This document shows positions 26,545-32,822 of a DNA stretch of 64,000 bases, in pieces (the first letter of the stretch is position 1; each line of letters starts with the position of its first letter). Made by a program: the position numbers and the translations under genes. Where the stretch lies: the NCBI GenBank assembly GCA_014584605.1, contig JACTMO010000083.1, positions 49,347 to 113,346 of the forward strand, in the 5' to 3' direction. Source of the DNA: Bacteroidota bacterium. Its GTDB lineage: Bacteria > Bacteroidota > Bacteroidia > Flavobacteriales_F > PHOS-HE28. Below the pieces are notes generated by a model. The model searched no databases and was not told the origin of the DNA. It was given only the letters and a program-made list of their open reading frames with translations.

Positions 26545-27393
26545 ATGACCAGAGTCGTCCAAGTCGGCCCCATCGCCTGCGGAAGCGATGACCTCTTCCT
26601 CATCTCCGGTCCCTGCGTGATCGAGACCGAGGAGGTGATGCTGCGCACCGCCGAGAAGCTCAAGGAGGTGAGCGAGCGCCTGAAGCTGCCCGTGATCTAC
26701 AAGAGCAGCTTCACCAAGGACAACCGCAGCAGTGCCGATTTCTACCAAGGGCCCGGCCTGGAGGAAGGACTGAAGGTGCTGGCGCGCATCAAGAAGGAGT
26801 TCGGCTTCCCGATCCTCACCGACATCCACTACCCCAGCCAGGCCAAACCCGCTGCGGAGGTGGTGGACGTGCTGCAGATCCCGGCCTACCTGGTGATGCA
26901 GACCACGCTGGTGACCGAGGCCGCGAAGACCGGCGCCGTCATCAACCTGAAGCACGCGCAGTTCCTCGCACCGGAGAACATGATCAACCCGGCGAAGAAG
27001 TGCGAGAGCGTCGGCAACGGCAAGGTGATCCTCACCGAGCGCGGCTACACCTTCGGGTACAACGACCTGGTGGTGGACCCGCGTGCCTTCTACAACATGC
27101 GCCGTACCGGCTACCCACTGGTATTCGACATCACGCACAGCATCCGCAAGTACGGCATCCCCAGCGCCGACCCGCGCGGCGGCAACCGCGACGTGATGCC
27201 CACCATCGCCCGTGCCGGCGTGGCCGCTGGCGTGGACGGGGTGTTCATCGAGACCCATCCCGACCCGAGCAACGCCCTGTGCGACGCCGCCAGCCAGCTC
27301 TGCGTGTACGACCTGGAGGAATTCATCAAGCCCTTGCTGGAGATCCACGCCGTGGAGGTGAAGCATCGCCAATACGCTTCCGAAAAGATCTGA
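26545..27393 (+). CDS. kdsA: 3-deoxy-8-phosphooctulonate (Kdo-8-P) synthase
   Basis: A 282-residue TIM-barrel enzyme that condenses phosphoenolpyruvate with D-arabinose 5-phosphate to Kdo-8-phosphate, the first committed step to the inner core of LPS. Recognisable segments are L-I-S-G-P-C-V-I-E, Y-K-S-S-F-T-K-D-N-R-S-S, T-D-I-H-Y-P-S-Q, I-P-A-Y-L-V-M-Q-T and F-D-I-T-H-S-I. The cysteine in G-P-C marks the metal-dependent class, unlike the E. coli enzyme. It is followed 86 nt later by the aldolase-CBS fusion and, beyond an inserted island, by a KdsC-type phosphatase, forming a Kdo locus. Confidence 0.95.
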   Translation: MTRVVQVGPIACGSDDLFLISGPCVIETEEVMLRTAEKLKEVSERLKLPVIYKSSFTKDNRSSADFYQGPGLEEGLKVLARIKKEFGFPILTDIHYPSQAKPAAEVVDVLQIPAYLVMQTTLVTEAAKTGAVINLKHAQFLAPENMINPAKKCESVGNGKVILTERGYTFGYNDLVVDPRAFYNMRRTGYPLVFDITHSIRKYGIPSADPRGGNRDVMPTIARAGVAAGVDGVFIETHPDPSNALCDAASQLCVYDLEEFIKPLLEIHAVEVKHRQYASEKI

Positions 27394-27479
27394 TCTCAGC
27401 CCTGTACAGTCGCCCCCTTGGGTCGACGCAACAGCTGCCCCATTAACAGCCTACCCAGAAAAAGCCCATTCCCAGTACC

Positions 27480-28502
27480 ATGGAGCTCTACCTCGACAGC
27501 GCCGACATCAAGGAGATCGACGAAGCCTTCAAGCTCGGCTTCCTCACCGGCCTTACCACCACGCCGACGTTCATGCACCGGGGCGGGGTCACGAACATCG
27601 ACAAGATGATCCTCGACCTCGCCAGGAAGGTCCCCATCCTGCAGGTGGAGGCCCTGGGCGAGACCGCCGAGGAAGTGGTGAAGGAGGCCAAGCGCCAACT
27701 GAAGATGGGCCTGAAGAAGGAGACCACTGTCTTCAAGATCCCCGTGAGCCTCGAGGGCCTGCGCGCCTGCAAGATGCTGCGCAACGAAGGCATCATGGTG
27801 AACGTGCACCTGGTGTACACCATCCAGCAGGCCTACATGGCCATGCAGGCCGGTGCCACCTACGTGTGCCCGCTCGTCGGCCGCCTGCAGGACCAGGGCC
27901 ACGACGCCCTCGCCCTGGTGGAGCAGTGCGTGCGCGCCGTGAACTACTACGGCTACGACACCAAGATCATGTTCAGCAGCGTGCGCACCGTGGAGCATGT
28001 GCGCAATGCGGTGGAGCTCGGGGTACACACCATCACCGTGCCTTGGAAGCTGATGAAGCAGCTCACCGACAACCACTTCACGGCCATCGGCACCAAGCAG
28101 TTCTACGTGGACACGCGCCTGATCACCATGAAGGTGAAGGACATCCTGCCCCACAACAACCCCGTGGTGAAGGACAGCAAGACCGTGAGCGAAGCCTTGG
28201 TGGAGATGACCAAGCACGGCTTCGGCGCCGTGATGGTGGTGGATGCCAAGGGCAGGAACCTGGGCGTGTTCACCGACGGTGGCCTGCGCCGCGGACTGGA
28301 GAAGGAGGGCAACAGGTTCCTCACGAAGAAGTTGAGCACCTTGAAGTTCAACGCACCCTTCACCATTTCGCCGGAAGCCCTGCTGGACGAGGCCCAGAAA
28401 GCCTTCAAGGAACACAAGGTGGACACCCTCAGCGTGAGCGAGAACGGCAAGCAGCTCGGCATGCTCGACATCCAGGACCTGATCAAGGCGGTGTCGGCGT
28501 AG
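27480..28502 (+). CDS. Fructose-6-phosphate-aldolase-like (transaldolase) domain fused to a KdsD-like CBS pair
   Basis: A 340-residue two-part protein. Residues 1 to about 215 are a TalC/Fsa-type TIM barrel (M-E-L-Y-L-D-S-A-D-I start, T-T-T-P-T-F, the Schiff-base lysine in V-F-K-I-P-V, Y-V-C-P-L-V-G-R-L). Residues about 220-340 are two CBS motifs; the first (E-A-L-V-E-M-T-K-H-G-F-G with F-T-D-G-G-L-R-R-G-L-E-K) closely resembles the CBS pair of KdsD, arabinose-5-phosphate isomerase. It sits directly after kdsA, where the A5P-forming enzyme is needed. Compared with the stand-alone Fsa at 45554-46216, several barrel residues differ (TTNPS to TTTPT; S-P-F-I to C-P-L-V). A5P supply, perhaps by aldol addition, is inference; a purely regulatory role is possible. 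Confidence 0.85.
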   Translation: MELYLDSADIKEIDEAFKLGFLTGLTTTPTFMHRGGVTNIDKMILDLARKVPILQVEALGETAEEVVKEAKRQLKMGLKKETTVFKIPVSLEGLRACKMLRNEGIMVNVHLVYTIQQAYMAMQAGATYVCPLVGRLQDQGHDALALVEQCVRAVNYYGYDTKIMFSSVRTVEHVRNAVELGVHTITVPWKLMKQLTDNHFTAIGTKQFYVDTRLITMKVKDILPHNNPVVKDSKTVSEALVEMTKHGFGAVMVVDAKGRNLGVFTDGGLRRGLEKEGNRFLTKKLSTLKFNAPFTISPEALLDEAQKAFKEHKVDTLSVSENGKQLGMLDIQDLIKAVSA

Positions 28503-28512
28503 GGGGCGCTAC

Positions 28513-28998
28513 ATGGAGGCCTTGGGTACATACATGGGCCGAAAGGTGGAATGGGTGCCGTGGGCTGAATTGCTGAGTGGATATGTACCCAAGGGCAATT
28601 GGGTATGCCTTGCTACAAGTGATCGCTCATTCGATCGGGACGCATTTTCTGTTTGGGCCGATTCGGCATCTCGTCATGGTCTGCTGGAATTCAAAGGCCA
28701 TGGAGAAGGTGGTGAACTTCTTCACGACATGTTCGATTGGGAGATGGTGGACATCTCCATTAAAGAAGGGCCGAAGGACGATCACATATGCACTACTTGG
28801 CATAATGACGAGACGTTGAAGGATGCGTTCTGGCAGTGTTTCTATGCCACAGCGTTACCCGGATCCACGGACTACGACAACCTCCATGTGGTGTGTACGG
28901 ACCTGAACGGCATCGACCGCGAAGAGGAGTGCCGTAGGTATTTGGAAGAATTTCTGGCCGAGGACATCAAGGATGGGTTCGTTCCACAAAGTAGTTGA
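28513..28998 (+). CDS. Hypothetical protein (161 residues), first gene of an AT-richer island
   Basis: A soluble acidic protein with no signal peptide or membrane segment and no family I can name with confidence. It has alternating beta-strand-like and charged segments, a distinctive I-C-T-T-W-H-N-D-E-T-L-K-D-A-F-W region (about residues 94-110) and an acidic C-terminal helix (E-E-E-C-R-R-Y-L-E-E-F). Conserved W-H-N-D-E-T-L-x-x-A-x-W patterns occur in small uncharacterised bacterial proteins; that is recollection, not a search. G+C is visibly lower than in kdsA and the flanking genes, suggesting transfer. It begins 10 nt after the aldolase-CBS stop. Confidence 0.7.
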   Translation: MEALGTYMGRKVEWVPWAELLSGYVPKGNWVCLATSDRSFDRDAFSVWADSASRHGLLEFKGHGEGGELLHDMFDWEMVDISIKEGPKDDHICTTWHNDETLKDAFWQCFYATALPGSTDYDNLHVVCTDLNGIDREEECRRYLEEFLAEDIKDGFVPQSS

Positions 28999-29095
28999 CT
29001 CACCCCTCGGCTCGGCTCCTGATCAGTCCCGCGCCACAGCAATTTCATAGCTCAACGCACGCGATCCGGCATGCCTCCGATGGCCCTCGATCCAG

Positions 29096-29103
29096 TATCT
29101 TGT
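29096..29103 (+). promoter_or_regulatory. Possible -7 element (TATCTTGT) for the Fic gene
   Basis: A degenerate TAnnTTTG; 36 nt before the ATG at 29140. If used, it rules out the longer opening from 29071. Confidence 0.35.
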
Positions 29104-29139
29104 AGCAACAACCCGAGCACAAGGAACCAGCAACACTCC

Positions 29140-30216
29140 ATGGACGATCTTGAGGGATACCTGAGGCAAGGGGAGCCGGACCGGGCGGAGAAGGCGCAGG
29201 CTTGGCGCATGGCCATCGGCTTGCAGCAGGTGGACGGGCTGAAGCCGTCGGCCTACCTGATCGAGACCGCCAAGCAGCACATCGAGGGTGACATCACCAT
29301 CGAGGAGGCGAAACAGCGGATAGACAGCTACTACCAGCAACACCCGGCCCCAACGGACGAGGACCGTACCGTGGAAGCCGACAAGGTATCGGCGCGCATC
29401 ACCGAGATCTTGGCCGAACAAACGTTCACCTTCTCCCCCGCCGGATACATCGCCATCCACCGCCGGTTGTTCCAAGGTCTATACAAGTTCGCGGGCCGGA
29501 TCCGGGACTACAACATCACCAAGCAGGAATGGGTGCTGAACGGCGAAACGGTCCTGTACGCAAGTGCCGACAGTTTGAAGGCCGCGCTGGAACACGACCT
29601 CTATCAGGAGAAGAAGTTCAACTACAAAGGGCTGGACCGGCAGGAGGTCATTGAGCACCTCGCCCATTTCACCTCGAACCTGTGGCAGGTCCACGCATTC
29701 GGCGAAGGCAACACGCGCACGACGGCGGTCTTTCTGATGAAGTACATCCGCAAGTTGGGTTTCAAGGGAGTGGATAAGGACCTCTTCGCGGAGCATTCAT
29801 GGTACTTCCGCAATGCGCTGGTGCGGGCCAACTACGAGGACCTGTCCAAGGGCATCCACAAGACCGACAAGTACCTTGTCCGCTTTCTATCCAACCTGCT
29901 TCTGAAGGAGGAGCACCCGCTGAAGAACCGGGAGATGCACGTGCAGTACGTTGCCCCTGTGAACGAAGCCCATGGCACTGTAAATGGCACTGTAAAAGTC
30001 CGGATCGGCACTGTAACCGAAGCCCGTGGCACTGTAAATGACACTGTATCCTTGTTGATGAAGCAGAACAAACACATCACAGCGGTGGAGATCAGCGAAC
30101 GGCTGGATCTCAGCCTGCGCACGGTGAGGCGGATGATCAAAGACCTCAAGGAGAAGGGCGTGGTCGAGCGCGTCGGCAGCGACAAAACCGGCCATTGGAA
30201 AGTCATCGAACCATGA
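29140..30216 (+). CDS. Fic family AMP-transferase-like protein with N-terminal VbhA-like region and C-terminal winged helix
   Basis: A 358-residue protein. Residues about 1-70 (R-A-E-K-A-Q-A-W-R-M-A-I-G-L-Q-Q-V-D-G-L-K-P-S) align with VbhA-type antitoxins, whose (S/T)xxxE(G/N) helix blocks Fic activity; here the glutamate position is Asp (V-D-G). The Fic core follows, with H-A-F-G-E-G-N-T-R-T-T as the catalytic loop (histidine and the GN-R anion-binding residues kept). After it comes a G-T-V repeat linker (about 275-305) and a winged-helix DNA-binding domain (H-I-T-A-V-E-I-S-E-R-L-D-L-S). Fic enzymes transfer AMP or other nucleotides to target proteins. The DNA-binding tail suggests autoregulation. 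ATG 29140 is preferred over 29071 by the family N-terminus. Confidence 0.85.
   Translation: MDDLEGYLRQGEPDRAEKAQAWRMAIGLQQVDGLKPSAYLIETAKQHIEGDITIEEAKQRIDSYYQQHPAPTDEDRTVEADKVSARITEILAEQTFTFSPAGYIAIHRRLFQGLYKFAGRIRDYNITKQEWVLNGETVLYASADSLKAALEHDLYQEKKFNYKGLDRQEVIEHLAHFTSNLWQVHAFGEGNTRTTAVFLMKYIRKLGFKGVDKDLFAEHSWYFRNALVRANYEDLSKGIHKTDKYLVRFLSNLLLKEEHPLKNREMHVQYVAPVNEAHGTVNGTVKVRIGTVTEARGTVNDTVSLLMKQNKHITAVEISERLDLSLRTVRRMIKDLKEKGVVERVGSDKTGHWKVIEP
29974..30049 (+). repeat. Short direct repeats GGCACTGTAA inside the Fic gene
   Basis: Four exact copies start at 29974, 29986, 30007 and 30028, with a fifth degenerate copy (GACACTGTAT) at 30040. Start-to-start spacings are 12, 21, 21 and 12 nt. 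They encode the G-T-V linker repeats and also lie on nearly the same DNA face, so an operator role is possible. Confidence 0.7.
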
Positions 30217-30258
30217 AACAGAGCAGCGTTCGTGCAAGCATCAAGGCCCCATGCCCGT

Positions 30259-30328
30259 TGCGTGTTGGCGGATTCCACCTTGCGGGTTCGCCTACCGGTA
30301 CCCACAACACGTAACGCGCCAACACGCA
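30259..30328. repeat. 12-bp perfect inverted repeat downstream of the Fic gene
   Basis: TGCGTGTTGGCG at 30259-30270 and its exact reverse complement at 30317-30328, separated by 46 nt that contain a smaller GGCG/CGCC pairing. It lies in the 193-nt gap between the Fic gene and the next gene. It could be a transcript-end hairpin or a remnant of a mobile element; no U-run follows. Confidence 0.55.
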
Positions 30329-30409
30329 GCAGCAATTGGCCAAGAAGCGGAACGTATTCGAGGAGGCTGCCCGACAGTGGCAGACTGAAGAACGTTCAGC
30401 GGAAATCCT

Positions 30410-31084
30410 ATGTCCACGCAATATCGCGTCCTAGCGACTAGCACAGATCGGAAAGTGGTCGGCCGCTGGCCTCAGGTAAGCTATATCAATACATTCATCG
30501 CACACGAGATCAAGTTCCATGAATTCCCATGGTTCCCGATACGCTTCGACCGCATCGAATTGTACCGATCCGCGAAACTCACCGATTGCTTGAGCACTGC
30601 CGCGATCAGTGCACACGCCTTCATCTTGAGCACCAAGGCACTGAACGTGTTCAAGCGTTTTGACCTTGGTAAGCATGCCATATATCCGGCGACTGTCAAC
30701 CACAAGGAAAGCACCAATGAGTACCATGTCCTTCATATCATCAACGATATGGAAGGGCTTTTGGATTGCTCTCGATCCAGGTTCCATATCACGGACATGA
30801 TGGGTAAGCCACGATTCCGCATTCCGATAACCGACCTCGAAGATCTTCGCGTAAGAAGGGAGCAGGTGAAGAAAGGATTACTACCCGGTACGGAAGAGTT
30901 CGACTTCGTGCGATTGACCTATGGGCATTTCATTGCTGATGCCGGTCTGCCGGACATCTTCTCGATACGGTGTGCCGGAGTCGACCCTTTCATCACGTCC
31001 ACATTGGCTGCGGCCATCCATGAAGCCGGACTTACAGGATTCCAGATCACCCCAACCCTAGAACTGGCTGATACAGTTCCTTGA
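30410..31084 (+). CDS. Hypothetical protein, possibly DUF1629/Imm43-like (224 residues)
   Basis: A soluble protein without signal peptide. The C-terminal pattern (G-L-P-D-I-F-S-I-R-C, then D-P-F-I-T-S-T-L-A-A-A-I-H-E-A-G-L-T-G-F and a closing P-T-L-E-L) resembles the DUF1629/immunity-protein-43-like families, which often neutralise polymorphic toxins; this is weak, by-eye evidence. It has lower G+C than the flanking Kdo genes, like the other two island genes. No matching toxin gene is next to it, unless the Fic protein is its partner. The ATG at 30410 begins the frame; no clear promoter is seen. Confidence 0.6.
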   Translation: MSTQYRVLATSTDRKVVGRWPQVSYINTFIAHEIKFHEFPWFPIRFDRIELYRSAKLTDCLSTAAISAHAFILSTKALNVFKRFDLGKHAIYPATVNHKESTNEYHVLHIINDMEGLLDCSRSRFHITDMMGKPRFRIPITDLEDLRVRREQVKKGLLPGTEEFDFVRLTYGHFIADAGLPDIFSIRCAGVDPFITSTLAAAIHEAGLTGFQITPTLELADTVP

Positions 31085-31089
31085 TCACC

Positions 31090-31767
31090 ATGTCCCTCCT
31101 CCTACCCTTCACCAGCCACGGCCTCCGCACCACCGCCCCGGAACCCGAGCTCCTGCGCCGGCTGGCCCGCATCAAAGCCGTGCTCTTCGATTGGGACGGT
31201 GTGTTCAACGATGGCTTCAAGGACGCGGAGGGCGGCAGTCCCTTCAGCGAGGTGGGCAGCATGGGCGTGAACCTGTTGCGGTTCGCACTGTGGCTCAGGA
31301 ATGGCGAATTGCCCAAGGCGGCGATCATCACCGGCCAGCACAACCCGTACGCGGAACGCTTCGCCCAGCGGGAGAAACTGCACGGCGTGTTCATGGGCTT
31401 CACCAACAAGCCCGAGGCCTTCGATGCCTTCCTGAAGCAGCACGATCTACAGGCCGACGAGGTGGCCTTCTTCTTCGACGATGTGCTGGACCTGCCCGTG
31501 GCCGCCTGCTGCGGACTGCGTGTGATGATCGGCGGTCCCGTGACAACGTGGCTCGTGGAGCAGGCCATTGCACGCGGTGAAGTGGATCTTGTGACGGCGA
31601 ACAGCGGTGGTGCCAACGGGCTGCGCGAGGCCACCGATGCGGTGATCGCCCTGCTGGGCGTGGGCCGCGACGTGCTGGCACACCGGACCGGATACACCGG
31701 GACCTACCAGCGTTACCTGGCCGAGAGGCAGGCGGTGGTGCCGGAGGTGGTGCGGCACGCACGCTGA
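31090..31767 (+). CDS. KdsC-like HAD phosphatase (Kdo-8-phosphate phosphatase candidate)
   Basis: A 225-residue HAD-superfamily protein of the cap-less C0 class. Motif I is V-L-F-D-W-D-G-V-F-N-D-G (D-x-D-G-V-x-x-D-G, the KdsC form), motif II lies in A-I-I-T-G-Q, the lysine in T-N-K-P-E-A-F and motif IV in F-F-F-D-D-V-L-D-L-P-V. The C-terminal S-G-G-A-N-G-L-R-E-A-T-D-A-V-I mirrors the KdsC tail. KdsC removes phosphate from Kdo-8-P made by KdsA. Its place 3.7 kb after kdsA, beyond three island genes, supports the call. It has a slightly long N-terminus (about 30 residues before motif I). Confidence 0.75.
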   Translation: MSLLLPFTSHGLRTTAPEPELLRRLARIKAVLFDWDGVFNDGFKDAEGGSPFSEVGSMGVNLLRFALWLRNGELPKAAIITGQHNPYAERFAQREKLHGVFMGFTNKPEAFDAFLKQHDLQADEVAFFFDDVLDLPVAACCGLRVMIGGPVTTWLVEQAIARGEVDLVTANSGGANGLREATDAVIALLGVGRDVLAHRTGYTGTYQRYLAERQAVVPEVVRHAR

Positions 31768-32226
31768 TCAACGTGCCGGCGTGGTCGGCGGCCTGCCGCG
31801 GAGCCGCAACCGCAGCACCGCGCCTTCCGCGGGTACCTCCACGGCGGCCTTCCCGAACAGCACCGCCGACGGCTTGCCGAGCACATCGTTGCTGAACCCC
31901 ACAGGCTCCACCGGCAAGCCGAGGTCGCCGTGGTCCAGGGTCGCGTTGCCGTTGAGGTCCAGGAAGGCCTTCACGGCATAACGCCCCGCCGGAAGTCCTG
32001 GGAAACGCACGGTCGTCACAGGCCGTACCGCCTTCTCCATGCGCTGGATGCAGCCCTGGTCCGTGGTGAACGAGGCCGCATCCGGGCACACGGCGACCAT
32101 CACCGGCCCGTCGCCGTGCCGGGGCAGGGACAGCTCCACGGCGAGGGTGCCCTGCGCGGCGACCTGCAGCATGGTGGCGCAGGCCGCAGTGACAACGAGG
32201 GGCCGGAAGGACCGGATCAGAAGCAT
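31768..32226 (-). CDS. DUF2141 domain exported protein
   Basis: A 152-residue protein with a signal peptide (ending about V-A-A-Q at residue 25) and one beta-sandwich domain of the DUF2141 type, shown by L-P-A-G-R-Y-A-V-K-A-F-L-D-L-N-G-N and the following D-H-G-D-L-G-L-P-V-E-P-V-G-F-S-N. The family is widespread in the Bacteroidota envelope; its function is unknown. It is the last gene of a six-gene overlapping operon, its start overlapping the aat stop by 10 nt. It runs convergently to the KdsC-like gene with adjacent stops. Confidence 0.82.
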   Translation of the reverse strand: MLLIRSFRPLVVTAACATMLQVAAQGTLAVELSLPRHGDGPVMVAVCPDAASFTTDQGCIQRMEKAVRPVTTVRFPGLPAGRYAVKAFLDLNGNATLDHGDLGLPVEPVGFSNDVLGKPSAVLFGKAAVEVPAEGAVLRLRLRGRPPTTPAR

Positions 32227-32822
32227 ACGGGCATCGCTCTGGCGGTGGCAAGCATACGCAAGAACCTTGCCCGGGGCACCTCCTCGGCGCCCAACCGCGC
32301 GGTGACGGGGTTCAGGTACTGGGAATCGAAAAGCGCAAAGCCCCGTGCGCGCAGGTGTTCGGCCAGGGCGTAGAAGGCCACCTTGCCCGCATCGGACCTG
32401 CGGTGGAACATGCTCTCGCCGAAGAAGGCGCCGCCCAACGCCACGCCGTAGATGCCGCCCACCAGGGCGCGCTCCGCATCGTCGGTGCGGGCCCACACTT
32501 CCACGCTGTGCGCGTGACCGGCCCGGTGCAAGGCCCCGTAGGTGGCGCGGATCCGTGCGTCGATCCAGGTCTCTTCGCGTTGCGCGCAACCCTGCACCAC
32601 CGGATCGAAAGCCTCGTCCCGCGTGATGGTGAAGCCTCCGTTGCGCATCCGCCGGGCCAGGCGGGCATCGGGCCGCAGCCGTTCCAGCGGGAACACCGCC
32701 CGCGGATCGGGGTCGTGCCAGTACAGCTCACCATCGGCATGCGCCATGGGGAAGCGTCCTTCGGCGTAGGCGGTCATCAGCACCTGCACCGGGATCACCG
32801 GCACGGCAGGGGCGCGGCTCAT
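32217..32822 (-). CDS. aat: Leucyl/phenylalanyl-tRNA--protein transferase
   Basis: A 201-residue Aat enzyme that adds Leu or Phe to proteins with N-terminal Arg or Lys, marking them for ClpAP degradation (N-degron pathway). Family signatures are A-Y-x-x-G-x-F-P-M, W-H-D-P-D-P-R-A-V-F-P-L, the A-L-V-G-G-I-Y-G-V-A-L-G-G-A-F-F-G-E-S-M-F core, the K-V-A-F helix and D-S-Q-Y-L-N-P. Length fits the family. The start overlaps the S8 peptidase stop (ATGA) and the end overlaps DUF2141, so it is expressed within an operon of surface proteins. Confidence 0.93.
   Translation of the reverse strand: MSRAPAVPVIPVQVLMTAYAEGRFPMAHADGELYWHDPDPRAVFPLERLRPDARLARRMRNGGFTITRDEAFDPVVQGCAQREETWIDARIRATYGALHRAGHAHSVEVWARTDDAERALVGGIYGVALGGAFFGESMFHRRSDAGKVAFYALAEHLRARGFALFDSQYLNPVTARLGAEEVPRARFLRMLATARAMPVCF

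Noticed and set aside
26512..26547. TTG at 26512 as kdsA start
   Set aside because: It lies inside the TACCTTTG promoter element, so it would not be transcribed.
29071..29139. ATG at 29071 as Fic start
   Set aside because: The extra residues look non-coding and a promoter-like TATCTTGT lies within them; family homology begins after 29140.
30259..30328. Integron attC site
   Set aside because: The arms read GTT...AAC in the order opposite to an attC (which needs ...AAC then GTT...).
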